DNA of 64,000 nucleotides. Source: Aquidulcibacter sp041160865. Its GTDB lineage: Bacteria; Pseudomonadota; Alphaproteobacteria; Caulobacterales; Aquidulcibacteraceae. Made by a program: the position numbers and the translations under genes. The stretch covers positions 1-64,000 of the forward strand of contig JBEAVQ010000003.1 of the NCBI GenBank assembly GCA_041160865.1, given 5' to 3'. The notes below the pieces were generated by a model. That model did no database searches. It saw only the letters and a program-made list of their open reading frames with translations, and was not told the DNA's origin. Of this stretch, positions 34,616 to 42,847 are shown piece by piece (position 1 is the stretch's first letter; each line of letters starts with the position of its first letter).

Positions 34616-35875
34616 ATGATCCTCCGTCTTTTGCCCCTTCTGCTGGGCCTATCAACCCCTGTTTTCTTCACACCTGTACTAGCTCAAGCTGCAGCCCCTG
34701 CGGCTCTGGATCGCCTGTACGATAAGGTCCACTGCGAAACAGCTGGCCAAAGTTTTACTGGCGCAGATTTGCGTCAGCGCCTGATTGGCCAATCAGGCCT
34801 GACCATGACGGTTGAGCTTTTGATCGCCATTGAATCGCGTAGCTTGGGACAGCTTGCGGCAACGAGCAAAGACGCCGCCTTGTCGGGCTTGCTCACATCA
34901 ACCGAGACAGTGTTATCAACGCCGATGGTAGCAGAGGCTCGCTTCTTATTAACAAGCCAAGCCCAACCCGATGCGCGTGCTAGCGCGATTGCTTTTCTCA
35001 ATGGCGATACAGATGGGATCAGCTTGGCGTGCACCGCCGCCTCCACACTACCGCCACCGCCAACCCCGGCCGTTTTCGTGCCGCAAAAGGAACCAGCCGC
35101 CAAGCAACGCGGATTGATCCTCGCTGACAGCAAAAATGACTTCATCAAACCTGCACGCGAACGTGGCTTTGCTACGCTGGGCTTTGAAGAAGATAAGGCC
35201 GCCGACACCCGCCTTTTGAATGCCAGCCTAGCGCTGGCCATTGAGCCCATGTTATTTGCCAAGCCTTCGGAGACGACTGAATTACGCTGGACGCCCTTCG
35301 TCCAATATAACCGTCGTGCTGCGCGCTCTGGGCGTGAGGAGTTCAATGATCTTACGCTCGGCAATAGCATTATATTCCGCAATCCTACTCAGCCAGGTCG
35401 GGCGATTGGCTTTGGCTCGCTGGCATTTCAAACCGACGATGCTGCAAAAGCTGCCGTGTGGGTTGGTGACGCTTTGATCGACTTCCCGCGCGTTCGACCC
35501 TGCACCCGTCGCGACGCGCTGGGATGGGCCATGCGCTGCAATCTATCGATCGTCGTCGACTATGCCGACGTGCAAGACCCAGGAGACAGCCAAAAACTGG
35601 CCGAACTCGACGCCTACCTGCGGGGTGGAATGAACTTGGGCTTGAGTGCTGAGCAGGCTTTTGGTTTTGGCGTTATCACCATCACGAGCAGCTATAATGG
35701 CCGCTATGACATCACAAGCCGCAAAGCCTCTGGCGGGATTTTCTCCGTCGGCGCAGGCCTGCGACCCTCGGCAGGGTCCAATATCTCGCTAGAGACGCGT
35801 TACACGCGCGGCACGACTATCAACACCTTGCTAGATGTCGACAAAATCACGTTGCGACTGGGCTATCGGCTCTAA
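34616..35875 (+). CDS. Exported protein of unknown function, beta-rich C-terminus
   Basis: A 419-residue protein with a signal peptide (about 1-25, ending VLAQA). Residues 30-150 are helical, a Pro-rich linker with LPPPPTPAVF follows near 143-152, and the last 250 residues alternate hydrophobic and polar residues in beta fashion, ending KITLRLGYRL. The pattern suggests an outer-membrane or surface barrel-like domain, but the family is not recognised. Cysteine pairs (C-TRRDALGWAMR-C) occur near residue 298-310. Confidence 0.7.
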   Translation: MILRLLPLLLGLSTPVFFTPVLAQAAAPAALDRLYDKVHCETAGQSFTGADLRQRLIGQSGLTMTVELLIAIESRSLGQLAATSKDAALSGLLTSTETVLSTPMVAEARFLLTSQAQPDARASAIAFLNGDTDGISLACTAASTLPPPPTPAVFVPQKEPAAKQRGLILADSKNDFIKPARERGFATLGFEEDKAADTRLLNASLALAIEPMLFAKPSETTELRWTPFVQYNRRAARSGREEFNDLTLGNSIIFRNPTQPGRAIGFGSLAFQTDDAAKAAVWVGDALIDFPRVRPCTRRDALGWAMRCNLSIVVDYADVQDPGDSQKLAELDAYLRGGMNLGLSAEQAFGFGVITITSSYNGRYDITSRKASGGIFSVGAGLRPSAGSNISLETRYTRGTTINTLLDVDKITLRLGYRL

Positions 35876-35886
35876 AGCGTAAGAGT

Positions 35887-37251
35887 CTAATAGGCGCAGG
35901 TATCATAGATCTTGTGGATATTGCCACCCCATTCCCCGTGATAGCGCTCGAGCAAACGTTGCGCTGGAGTCATGCCGCTAGCAGCAATTTCGTCAAGCTC
36001 ACTTAAGAAGCCTGTCTCATCATCACCTGAAGCATTGAGCTTCGCGCGTGCGCGCAAGCCCTGGCGGGCAATCGTCAACACATCCTTGGCGACATCTTGG
36101 GCACTGCGACCCCGAATGGGTGCCTTGAGGCCCAAAAAGGGCACCGTGCGACGCAGGCTCTCGCGGTCTTCCGCTGTCCAATCCTTGACGAGTTCCAAGG
36201 CTGCCTCGGTGGCCGCATCATCATACAGCAGACCAACAAAGAGGGCGGGCAAAGCACACAGCCGCGACCAAGGGCCCGCATCTGCGCCGCGCATTTCCAA
36301 GAAAGTCTTCAGACGGACTTCTGGGAAGCAGGTCGTCAAATGGTCTTCCCAATTCTTCATCGTCGGCTTTTCGCCGGGCAATTCGGGTAAGCGGCCTGCC
36401 ATGAAGTCCCGGAATGAACGCCCTGCGAGATTGAGATACTCGCCATTGCGCTTGACAAAATACATCGGCACGTCGAGCGCCCATTCAGCATAGCGGGCAA
36501 AACTCATACCCGGCTCAAACACAAACGGCAGCATGCCCGTGCGATCTGGGTCGGTATCGCTCCACACATGGGCGCGATAGCTCAAGAAGCCGTTGGTGCG
36601 ACCTTCTGCAAAGGGGGAATTGGCGAATAAGGCTGTGGCGATGGGTTGCAGCGCCAGCGACGCACGGAACTTCTTCACCATGTCGGCTTCTGAACCAAAG
36701 TCCAAATTGGTTTGTACCGTGCAAGAGCGGAACATCATTTGTCGACCCAGTCGGCCGACCTTGGGCATATAGTCCCGCATAATTTTATAACGGCCCTTTG
36801 GCATCAGCGGAATTTCTTCCAAGCTGTGCAAGGGGTTGAAGCCCAGACCCAAAAAGCCAATGCCGAGCTTGTCGGTGACAGTACGGACGTCACTGAGATG
36901 GGCACCTACTTCCGTGCAGGTCTGGTGCAAATGCTCTAACGGAGCGCCAGACAATTCAAACTGACCGCCGGGCTCCAGCGTGATCGACGCCATGCCCTGC
37001 TTTAGGCCAATGATATCATCGCTTTCATAAATGCCATCCCAGCCCGAAAGGGTCTTCATCCCATCCAAAAGAGCGCGCACACCCGTGTCGCCCGCATAAG
37101 GGACAGGCGCGTGGGTGACTTTGTAGAAGCCGAACTTCTCATGCTCGGTCCCGATTTTCCAATCAGATTTAGGCTTTGGCCCCGCATCAAAATAGGGCAA
37201 CAAATCCTCAAATGTCTCGAGGGGGCGGGAAAGGTCTTCTGAATCAGCCAT
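35887..37251 (-). CDS. gshA: Glutamate-cysteine ligase
   Basis: A 454-residue enzyme making gamma-glutamylcysteine, the first step of glutathione synthesis, of the plant/alphaproteobacterial type. Signatures are WKIGTEHEKFGF near the N-terminus, MASITLEPGGQFELSG and the substrate-loop region around MFRSCTVQTNLDFGSEADM. The conserved Cys pair used for redox control in the plant enzyme cannot be judged here. The start is set at 37251; a GTG at 37281 is also in frame, and neither has a good ribosome site. Confidence 0.93.
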   Translation of the reverse strand: MADSEDLSRPLETFEDLLPYFDAGPKPKSDWKIGTEHEKFGFYKVTHAPVPYAGDTGVRALLDGMKTLSGWDGIYESDDIIGLKQGMASITLEPGGQFELSGAPLEHLHQTCTEVGAHLSDVRTVTDKLGIGFLGLGFNPLHSLEEIPLMPKGRYKIMRDYMPKVGRLGRQMMFRSCTVQTNLDFGSEADMVKKFRASLALQPIATALFANSPFAEGRTNGFLSYRAHVWSDTDPDRTGMLPFVFEPGMSFARYAEWALDVPMYFVKRNGEYLNLAGRSFRDFMAGRLPELPGEKPTMKNWEDHLTTCFPEVRLKTFLEMRGADAGPWSRLCALPALFVGLLYDDAATEAALELVKDWTAEDRESLRRTVPFLGLKAPIRGRSAQDVAKDVLTIARQGLRARAKLNASGDDETGFLSELDEIAASGMTPAQRLLERYHGEWGGNIHKIYDTCAY

Positions 37252-37343
37252 GCACAAAGTCTCATACGACGTGAAGTTCACGCTGGTGTGAGTTAGGGCG
37301 CGTTTATGACAGGCGCAAGAAGGCCCCTTGGATTTTGCCGTTT

Positions 37344-37985
37344 TTATACTGTCAGGGCATGCGCAAACTGATGGTTGACGTCGCGGTGCTTGGCTTCATC
37401 GGCCCGCACCGCCAAGACCACATCACGCAGTCGCGCATCGGGGGCAAGCTTCCAATAGTCAATCGCAATGGCTGGCGCGGCCACATTCTCCAGCCGACCC
37501 GCATCGATCTCAGCCAAGTAAGAGGTATAGCTGATCACCGCTTCTTCCTCAAAATAACCAACCATACGATGGGCCGTACGGGGGAAGAAAAGATAGAGCA
37601 CAAAGAAGGCATTGAAGAACACACCTTGCGCCAACAAGATCAATAAGCGCTCTAGCCAGTTTGGCTGGGCGATGGTCACAAATGTCATCAGGTGCATGCG
37701 CTCGTTTTGAGATTCATCCAGCAGCGTCTGGATCCAGCCGTGATCATCTTCCATGCGTCGGATGCTGCGCATATGAACCAACATTCCGGCGACCATGCCC
37801 GGTACAGCCGCTACGGTTTCCAGCACCACAGCGCGGTGGCCATAGCGCTTGGCAAAAAAGCGATCAGCAAAGAAGCGTAGGGCACGCGTCAGGCCCAAAG
37901 CGACCCGGTCCGAGAGGTCTTGGGGGGCTTGATGAAACTCCAAAGGGTTTGCCGTTTCAAAAGAATAACCCGACGCCGTACTCAT
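37344..37985 (-). CDS. aox: Alternative oxidase (cyanide-insensitive ubiquinol oxidase)
   Basis: A 213-residue di-iron membrane-associated quinol oxidase that reduces O2 to water without proton pumping. All six di-iron ligands are visible: Glu56 in LETVAAVPG, Glu95 and His98 in NERMHL, Glu147 in FEEEAV, and Glu197 with His200 in RADEAKHRDVNH. Bacterial AOX is known but scattered. With the bc1 complex 5 kb away, it implies a branched respiratory chain. A transcription unit of its own. Confidence 0.93.
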   Translation of the reverse strand: MSTASGYSFETANPLEFHQAPQDLSDRVALGLTRALRFFADRFFAKRYGHRAVVLETVAAVPGMVAGMLVHMRSIRRMEDDHGWIQTLLDESQNERMHLMTFVTIAQPNWLERLLILLAQGVFFNAFFVLYLFFPRTAHRMVGYFEEEAVISYTSYLAEIDAGRLENVAAPAIAIDYWKLAPDARLRDVVLAVRADEAKHRDVNHQFAHALTV

Positions 37986-38100
37986 GACTGTCTCCTGCTT
38001 TTGGGCACCTAGCGCGCGTGATTGCCCTCAGGTCCTAGCGTCAGATGGTGATTAGGCGCGCCTTCGAAAATGCGACGCAATGTCGCTCCCTCTTTCGCCC

Positions 38101-38829
38101 TCAAATCCAATCGCCCCAAGCGCTTTGGATCAAGGTTAGCCCCGCAAAAATTGCCGTATCGGCTCGCAAAATACGTGGGCCCAGATTGACGGGGCGAACA
38201 AGTGGGCTCGCCCGCAATTTCTTTCGCTCTGCTGGCGTAAAGCCGCCTTCAGGGCCGGTCAAAAGCGCCACGCAGGCAGGCTTATCGGCTAAAGCTTCTG
38301 CGACCGATATGGCATCGCCTGCTTCATCAGCAAACAGGATCAGTCGCTGTTCTGCCTTGGGATCAAACAAGCTCATGAGGCTTACCGCATCGAAAACCTC
38401 GGGAACAAACAAGGTGCCGCACTGCTCAGACGCCTCTGCCGCGCGACTTCGGAGGCGCTCAAGATTGAGCTTCCGAACGATGGTGCGCTCGGTCAATACA
38501 GGCCTGATGCGCGCCACGCCAAGCTCTGTGGCCTTTTCGACAATCGTATCGGTGCGGTCGCCCTTTACCGGGGCAAACAAGAGATCGAGATAACAAACGG
38601 AGGTTTGGGTACGGGTCTGTTCAGCACAGTCGGCTTCCGCGCCTTTTTTGCTAATCTGGGTCAAATGGGCCAGCCATTCTCCATCGCGGCCATTGAACAA
38701 CAAAACCGCCGCGCCCACAGGCAAACGCAACACATTGGCTAGGTAATGTGCCTGCCCTGCGTCGAGCGGTACGGACCGATCTTGACCCAAATCAGAGGCG
38801 ACATACAGGCGTTGGCTGGGCTTCATCAT
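38101..38829 (-). CDS. rsmE: 16S rRNA (uracil-1498 N3)-methyltransferase RsmE
   Basis: A 242-residue SPOUT methyltransferase with an N-terminal PUA-like domain (LGQDRSVPLDAGQAHYLANV). The C-terminal knot includes LLTGPEGGFTPAERKKL and LGPRILRADTAIFAGL, both RsmE hallmarks. Length matches. It is divergent from ppk2 with 76 bases between starts. Confidence 0.93.
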   Translation of the reverse strand: MMKPSQRLYVASDLGQDRSVPLDAGQAHYLANVLRLPVGAAVLLFNGRDGEWLAHLTQISKKGAEADCAEQTRTQTSVCYLDLLFAPVKGDRTDTIVEKATELGVARIRPVLTERTIVRKLNLERLRSRAAEASEQCGTLFVPEVFDAVSLMSLFDPKAEQRLILFADEAGDAISVAEALADKPACVALLTGPEGGFTPAERKKLRASPLVRPVNLGPRILRADTAIFAGLTLIQSAWGDWI

Positions 38830-38905
38830 TCACTCATTTGGCTAGCCCCCTTGCGCGGGGTGTTAGGTAGCGTGCACACTTCAGACTTATGCCGGAGGAA
38901 GCAAG

Positions 38906-39718
38906 ATGGCCAACGACAAGAAGTCCACAAAAGCTGCAAGCGATGCTGCGAAATCCAAGATGACCGACGCCGCGTTTCTGGAACAGTTAGAGCCTCTCCA
39001 AGTCGCGCTGGTCACCACCCAGCAATGGCTGATGGAAACCGGGGCAAAAGTGCTGATCATCTTTGAAGGCCGCGATGCGGCAGGCAAGGACGGCACAATC
39101 AAGCGCATGATTGAGCATATGGGTGCGCGCTCAACCCGCGTCGTCGCGCTGCCCAAGCCGTCTGATCGTGAAAAAACTCAATGGCATTTCCAACGCTACG
39201 CCGCCCATCTGCCAGCGGCGGGTGAAGTCGTGATATTTAACCGCTCTTGGTATAATCGCGGCGGCGTAGAGCCTGTCATGGGCTTTTGCACGCCTGAAGA
39301 GCATGCCGATTTCTTGCGCGATGTAGTGCCGTTTGAAACCATGTTGAATGAGTCAGGCACCCATATCATCAAGCTTTGGCTAGATATCAGTCGCGAAGAA
39401 CAGGCCCGACGTCTGGAAGAGCGGCGCACAGATCCACTCGCCCGCCTGAAGATCAGCCCGCTGGATGCTGTCGCGCAAGAAAAATGGGACGACTACACCG
39501 CCGCGCGCGACGAAATGCTCAAAGCCACCCACACCGCTCGCACCCCTTGGTATTGCATCCGCGCAGACTCTAAAAAGCACGCCCGCCTCGCCATCATTCG
39601 CCACGTCTTGCACCAACTCGCCTGCCCCAAATTGGAGAGACAAGTTCCTGAGGCCTCGAGTGAGCTTTTGTTCAAGTTCACAGCAAAGGCCATTAAGGAT
39701 GGGCGTCTGGCGGATTGA
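38906..39718 (+). CDS. ppk2: Polyphosphate kinase 2
   Basis: A 270-residue PPK2-family kinase that transfers phosphate between polyphosphate and nucleotides. The Walker A motif is EGRDAAGKDG at 54-63, with the lid and Walker B regions in FNRSWYNRGGVEP (about 110-122) and SREEQARRLEERRTDPLARLK. It is a single-domain (class I or III type) enzyme; direction and nucleotide preference cannot be told. The start follows GGAGGAA. Confidence 0.93.
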   Translation: MANDKKSTKAASDAAKSKMTDAAFLEQLEPLQVALVTTQQWLMETGAKVLIIFEGRDAAGKDGTIKRMIEHMGARSTRVVALPKPSDREKTQWHFQRYAAHLPAAGEVVIFNRSWYNRGGVEPVMGFCTPEEHADFLRDVVPFETMLNESGTHIIKLWLDISREEQARRLEERRTDPLARLKISPLDAVAQEKWDDYTAARDEMLKATHTARTPWYCIRADSKKHARLAIIRHVLHQLACPKLERQVPEASSELLFKFTAKAIKDGRLAD

Positions 39719-39786
39719 GGGGGGCAAACTGGGCGCGAAGCAACTACTGTCACAAAAGTGGTGCCGTTGATTTGTGCTTCAAGTTT

Positions 39787-40143
39787 TTAGAACGAAACAG
39801 GCTGAAACGCCCAAATCAATTGGCGAATATGACCGTTCTTTGATAAAAGGCACACCATCCCACCATGCCACGTGTCTACGAAAAAGACATCTACTTCAAA
39901 CTCGTTGCTTACTTGACGGAAGAAACAAATTCCCCCGCGTTGGGACCGCTGAAACTCCATTCCTTTGCGTTCAATCTGCTCCCGCGCTGTTTTCCGGTCT
40001 GCGCCAATCGAAACTCCAAGCTTGGCACCACTACTGATCAATCCGTTTGGATGAAACAAAGCCATACGCGCTTGTTCGTCAGCAGATAGCCACCCGCAAA
40101 AGGCAATAATAAAAGAAAAAATAATTATTAGAATGAGCTTAAT
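39787..40143 (-). CDS. Small secreted protein frame beginning at ATT (start lost or non-canonical)
   Basis: From an ATT at 40141-40143 a 118-residue frame begins with a textbook signal sequence: Lys, then LILIIIFSFIIAFCGWLSA, followed by a mature part of about 95 residues with ALFHPNGLISSGAKLGVSIG. The first ATG is at 40065, after the signal peptide, so translation from there would give a leaderless product. No ATG, GTG or TTG precedes the hydrophobic segment in this frame. Either ATT is used or the start codon has mutated (ATG to ATT) and the gene is decaying. Family unknown. Confidence 0.45.
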   Translation of the reverse strand: MKLILIIIFSFIIAFCGWLSADEQARMALFHPNGLISSGAKLGVSIGADRKTAREQIERKGMEFQRSQRGGICFFRQVSNEFEVDVFFVDTWHGGMVCLLSKNGHIRQLIWAFQPVSF

Positions 40144-40328
40144 GGCTGAGACTTTCGAAACGGGCTGAAGATGATTTTATCCAGCGATTTAGAGATTGGG
40201 CGTTTTTCAGGATTTTCCATGGCTACTACCTCTAACTTTTTGCCGCTGTACTTTACCGGTAGGATAATCCGCCTTGCGCCTTGGGTGTGATCTTCAATCC
40301 AGCCTCGGAATGCACCATCGTCAAGCAA
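40128..40328 (-). CDS. Short open reading frame upstream of the secreted protein, possible remnant
   Basis: A 66-residue frame from a TTG start with AAGG five bases upstream. The peptide looks protein-like (GWIEDHTQGARRIILPVKYS) but is not recognised, and the reading frame extends seven codons upstream of the TTG, which suggests a 5'-truncated remnant. Its stop overlaps the hydrophobic leader of the following frame. Could be a real short gene, translationally coupled to it, or debris of an older gene. Confidence 0.3.
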   Translation of the reverse strand: MLDDGAFRGWIEDHTQGARRIILPVKYSGKKLEVVAMENPEKRPISKSLDKIIFSPFRKSQPLSSF

Positions 40329-40398
40329 AGCCTTAAGTGAATTGACCTCTAACTACGCAGTTTGACTTTGAAACGTCACTTATCGTTTAGCCGTATTC

Positions 40399-40552
40399 GC
40401 TCTCCCCTCCCCCTATGGGAGAGGGGGCGGGGGTGAGGGTGCTCTACGAAATGGCGCGTTGCTCCTTGCTTTGAAGGCATCCGCAACGCGCGCCTAAACT
40501 GTGTGAGTGTAATGCCCTCACCCCACCCCCTCTCCCACTGCGAGAGCGGCTT
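40399..40552. repeat. Compound inverted-repeat element of about 150 bases
   Basis: GGGAGAGGGGGCGGGGGTGAGGG near 40417-40439 is repeated in inverted orientation near 40515-40537 (CCCTCACCCCACCCCCTCTCCC). Each copy is flanked by CGCTCTC or GAGAGCG, giving the small hairpins that surround CTATG or ACTGC. Inside lies a second pair, GGCGCGTTGC (40453-40462) and GCAACGCGCGCC (40483-40494). The whole could fold as one long stem with branches. It abuts the stop of nnrD and resembles dispersed REP/BIME or MITE-like units. Confidence 0.7.
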
Positions 40553-40557
40553 TAAGC

Positions 40558-41415
40558 TTACCGCGCCCGCAAACCCTTTGGCACGAGATCATTCAACACC
40601 GCTGGCAGTGCCGCAATCAAGTCACCCGCAATCAAGCCCGGTCCAACCCGATTAGCCGCCGTCGCATGGATCCAGACCGCCGCGCAGGCTGCTTCAAATG
40701 CGGGCATAGACTGCGCCACTAGTCCGCCGATTAGGCCTGCAAGCACATCGCCAGTTCCGGCGCTGGCACAAAAGGGGGTGGCCAAATCTGACGAGGCTAT
40801 GCGACCATCTGGGGCTGCGACCCAAGTCTCTGCACCTTTATGCACGACGATAGCTTGCAGGTCCTGGGCGAGCGTCAAACTCGCCTCCCGCTTCTTGTCC
40901 GGATCAAACGGCCCTGCGAGGCGGGTGAATTCGCCGCTGTGCGGGGTTAAGATGGTTGGGGCGGAGCGCGCTTGCACTGCTTGCCACAAAGGCCCGTCGC
41001 GACCGCTTTGCGCAATAAGGGTCAAGGCATCAGCGTCGAGTACCAAGGGCTTCGGAAAGCCCTGCACCATATCCAACACATCACTGGCTTGGTCGCCGGT
41101 CAGCCCGAAGGCAGGGCCCAACACGACCGCATCAAAATCCGCACACAGGCTCGATAGGCTTTGCTCAGGTAAGCGCTCGACAATCAAACGCTCTGTCTCA
41201 TGACAGGCCAGAATGGAGGCAATCTCAGGGGAAGCGATCAAGCTGACCCACCCTGCCCCGATGCGATGCCCTGCAGCGGCAGCTAGGCGCGCGGCACCGG
41301 TTTGCAACTTACCGCCACAGATGACGGCTAGCCGGCCGCGGCTATGCTTATGCGATTGTGCGCTTGGCCACGGAATGGCGCGGGCTTGCTCGATACTGAT
41401 CACCAACTCTGTCAT
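40558..41415 (-). CDS. nnrD: ADP-dependent NAD(P)H-hydrate dehydratase (NnrD domain alone)
   Basis: A 285-residue ribokinase-like enzyme that repairs hydrated NAD(P)H. Motifs are VICGGKLQTGAA (32-43), LTPHSGEFTRL (156-166), VHKG (191-194) and the catalytic AGTGDVLAG (219-227). In many bacteria this domain is fused to the NnrE epimerase; here it stands alone. It ends 6 bases from the compound repeat and follows folB by 39 bases in the same direction. Confidence 0.9.
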   Translation of the reverse strand: MTELVISIEQARAIPWPSAQSHKHSRGRLAVICGGKLQTGAARLAAAAGHRIGAGWVSLIASPEIASILACHETERLIVERLPEQSLSSLCADFDAVVLGPAFGLTGDQASDVLDMVQGFPKPLVLDADALTLIAQSGRDGPLWQAVQARSAPTILTPHSGEFTRLAGPFDPDKKREASLTLAQDLQAIVVHKGAETWVAAPDGRIASSDLATPFCASAGTGDVLAGLIGGLVAQSMPAFEAACAAVWIHATAANRVGPGLIAGDLIAALPAVLNDLVPKGLRAR

Positions 41416-41454
41416 TCACGCCATCGTTTCAGAGGGAGGCGCGCCAAACATCCG

Positions 41455-41940
41455 CTAACGCGTCCGCTCAAGCTCAACGCCCGAACAAGCAGCGCCTGGC
41501 ACCGCGCCTGGCTTTTCAACCCGTAGCCGGACACTCAAAATCCGGTTGTCCTTCAACACGCCTTCGCAGACTTTTTCGGCAAAGGTTTCAATCAGATGCA
41601 AATGCTCACCGGCTGCGACGGTGCGCACATGGGCGACAAGGCTGTCATAATCGACGGTCTCGGCCAGCTCATCACTGCCAGCGCGAACCGATGAACCGAC
41701 TTGGACCTCCAAATCGACCACCAAAGGACGCCGCCGCCCCTTTTCATGCGCATAGACGCCGCATTCAGCCTCTACCATCAGACCTTTGACGAAAATCTTG
41801 GTCGAGACGGCGCGCGTCGGCGTGGCCTCCTCGCCCTTCGATTGTTCAGAAAACGGCTTGGCGGGTGGCTTGGCTGGACGGCGGATCATGCCGCCTTGTC
41901 GCATCACAACGCCCAGTTCAGAGGGGCCTGAAGATTTCAT
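41455..41940 (-). CDS. folB: Dihydroneopterin aldolase with N-terminal extension
   Basis: A 161-residue protein; residues of about 43-161 match FolB of folate synthesis (KIFVKGLMVEAECGVYAHEK, then LAETVDYDSLVAHVRTVAAG and HLIETFAEKVCEGVL). The first 40 residues are a basic, Pro-rich extension not found in usual FolB proteins of about 120 residues; an internal start is possible but none with a good ribosome site is obvious. It overlaps the upstream reductase by four bases (ATGA). Confidence 0.87.
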   Translation of the reverse strand: MKSSGPSELGVVMRQGGMIRRPAKPPAKPFSEQSKGEEATPTRAVSTKIFVKGLMVEAECGVYAHEKGRRRPLVVDLEVQVGSSVRAGSDELAETVDYDSLVAHVRTVAAGEHLHLIETFAEKVCEGVLKDNRILSVRLRVEKPGAVPGAACSGVELERTR

Positions 41941-42704
41941 TCGTTGATCCCATCCACATCAGGTGTACGCCAAATCAGGCTTTGCCCACCATCAACGGCC
42001 ATGATTTGACCCGTTATGGCCTCGGCATTTAACAGAAAGCAAACCGCATCTACCACACTTGCGACAGGACTGCCCGTGCCCAACAGCGTGGCATCGACTT
42101 GTTTTTGAAAATCTTCCTCAGACTGGCGGATGTTGCGTGCCGTCGGGCCCGGTGCCACGCCATTGACGCGCACGTGGGGCGCTAGGGCTTGCGCCAACGT
42201 ATGCGTCGCTGTGGCCAAGGCAGCTTTGGATAAGGTGTAGGTAAAAAACTGCGGCGTTAGCTTGAAGATGCGTTGATCAATCAGATTGATGATGGAGCCA
42301 GTCTGTCCCTCTGGCAAAGAAGCAGCCAAATTGCGCGCCAATTCGCAGGGAACGCGGACATGGACATCAAAATGGCGGTCCCAGCTAGCGCGGGTAAAAT
42401 CCGATGCCTCATCACCTTCAAAGATCGAGGCATTGTTGACCAGCCCGGTGATGGGGGCACCGGCCAGACTGCTGGCCCGCGTGATCAGGCTGGCAACATC
42501 GGCCTCCACCAAAAGATCCGCTTGCACGGTAAAGGCATTTGCCCCCTTTGCCCGCAAGCGTATGGCCGCGGCTTCTGCAAGCGCAATCGAGGTGCTGGCA
42601 TGAAGGACCAAGGTGTGACCCACCTCTGCTAGCTTTTCTGCGATGGCAAGGCCTAGGCGTTGGCCTGCACCTGTCACCAATACGGTTTTGGGATTTAATG
42701 TCAT
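41937..42704 (-). CDS. folM: FolM/pteridine reductase-like short-chain dehydrogenase
   Basis: A 255-residue SDR enzyme. The cofactor loop is TGAGQRLG (11-18); an Arg there, as in TGxxxRxG, is typical of pteridine reductases that use NADPH. NNAS lies at 90-93. The catalytic set is Asp143 (in NLIDQR), Tyr156 and Lys160, with Asp in place of the usual Ser, also as in pteridine reductases and FolM. Coupling with folB by a 4-base overlap supports a role in reducing dihydrofolate or dihydromonapterin. Confidence 0.8.
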   Translation of the reverse strand: MTLNPKTVLVTGAGQRLGLAIAEKLAEVGHTLVLHASTSIALAEAAAIRLRAKGANAFTVQADLLVEADVASLITRASSLAGAPITGLVNNASIFEGDEASDFTRASWDRHFDVHVRVPCELARNLAASLPEGQTGSIINLIDQRIFKLTPQFFTYTLSKAALATATHTLAQALAPHVRVNGVAPGPTARNIRQSEEDFQKQVDATLLGTGSPVASVVDAVCFLLNAEAITGQIMAVDGGQSLIWRTPDVDGINE

Positions 42705-42847
42705 GGGGTTAAACTAGAGCACAGACGCTTGTAGGGCCAGCCCTGTTCAAAAGCCCGAAATCAGCGGATACCTTCTCCACCGTAAGTACGACTTTCCTAT
42801 TCCTCGATAAAGATTTAAGGCTTATAGAAACGAATTTATTATCTTAA

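Noticed and set aside
40778..41203. 141-codon frame antisense to nnrD
   Set aside because: Opposite strand of a gene with all catalytic motifs; no ribosome site.
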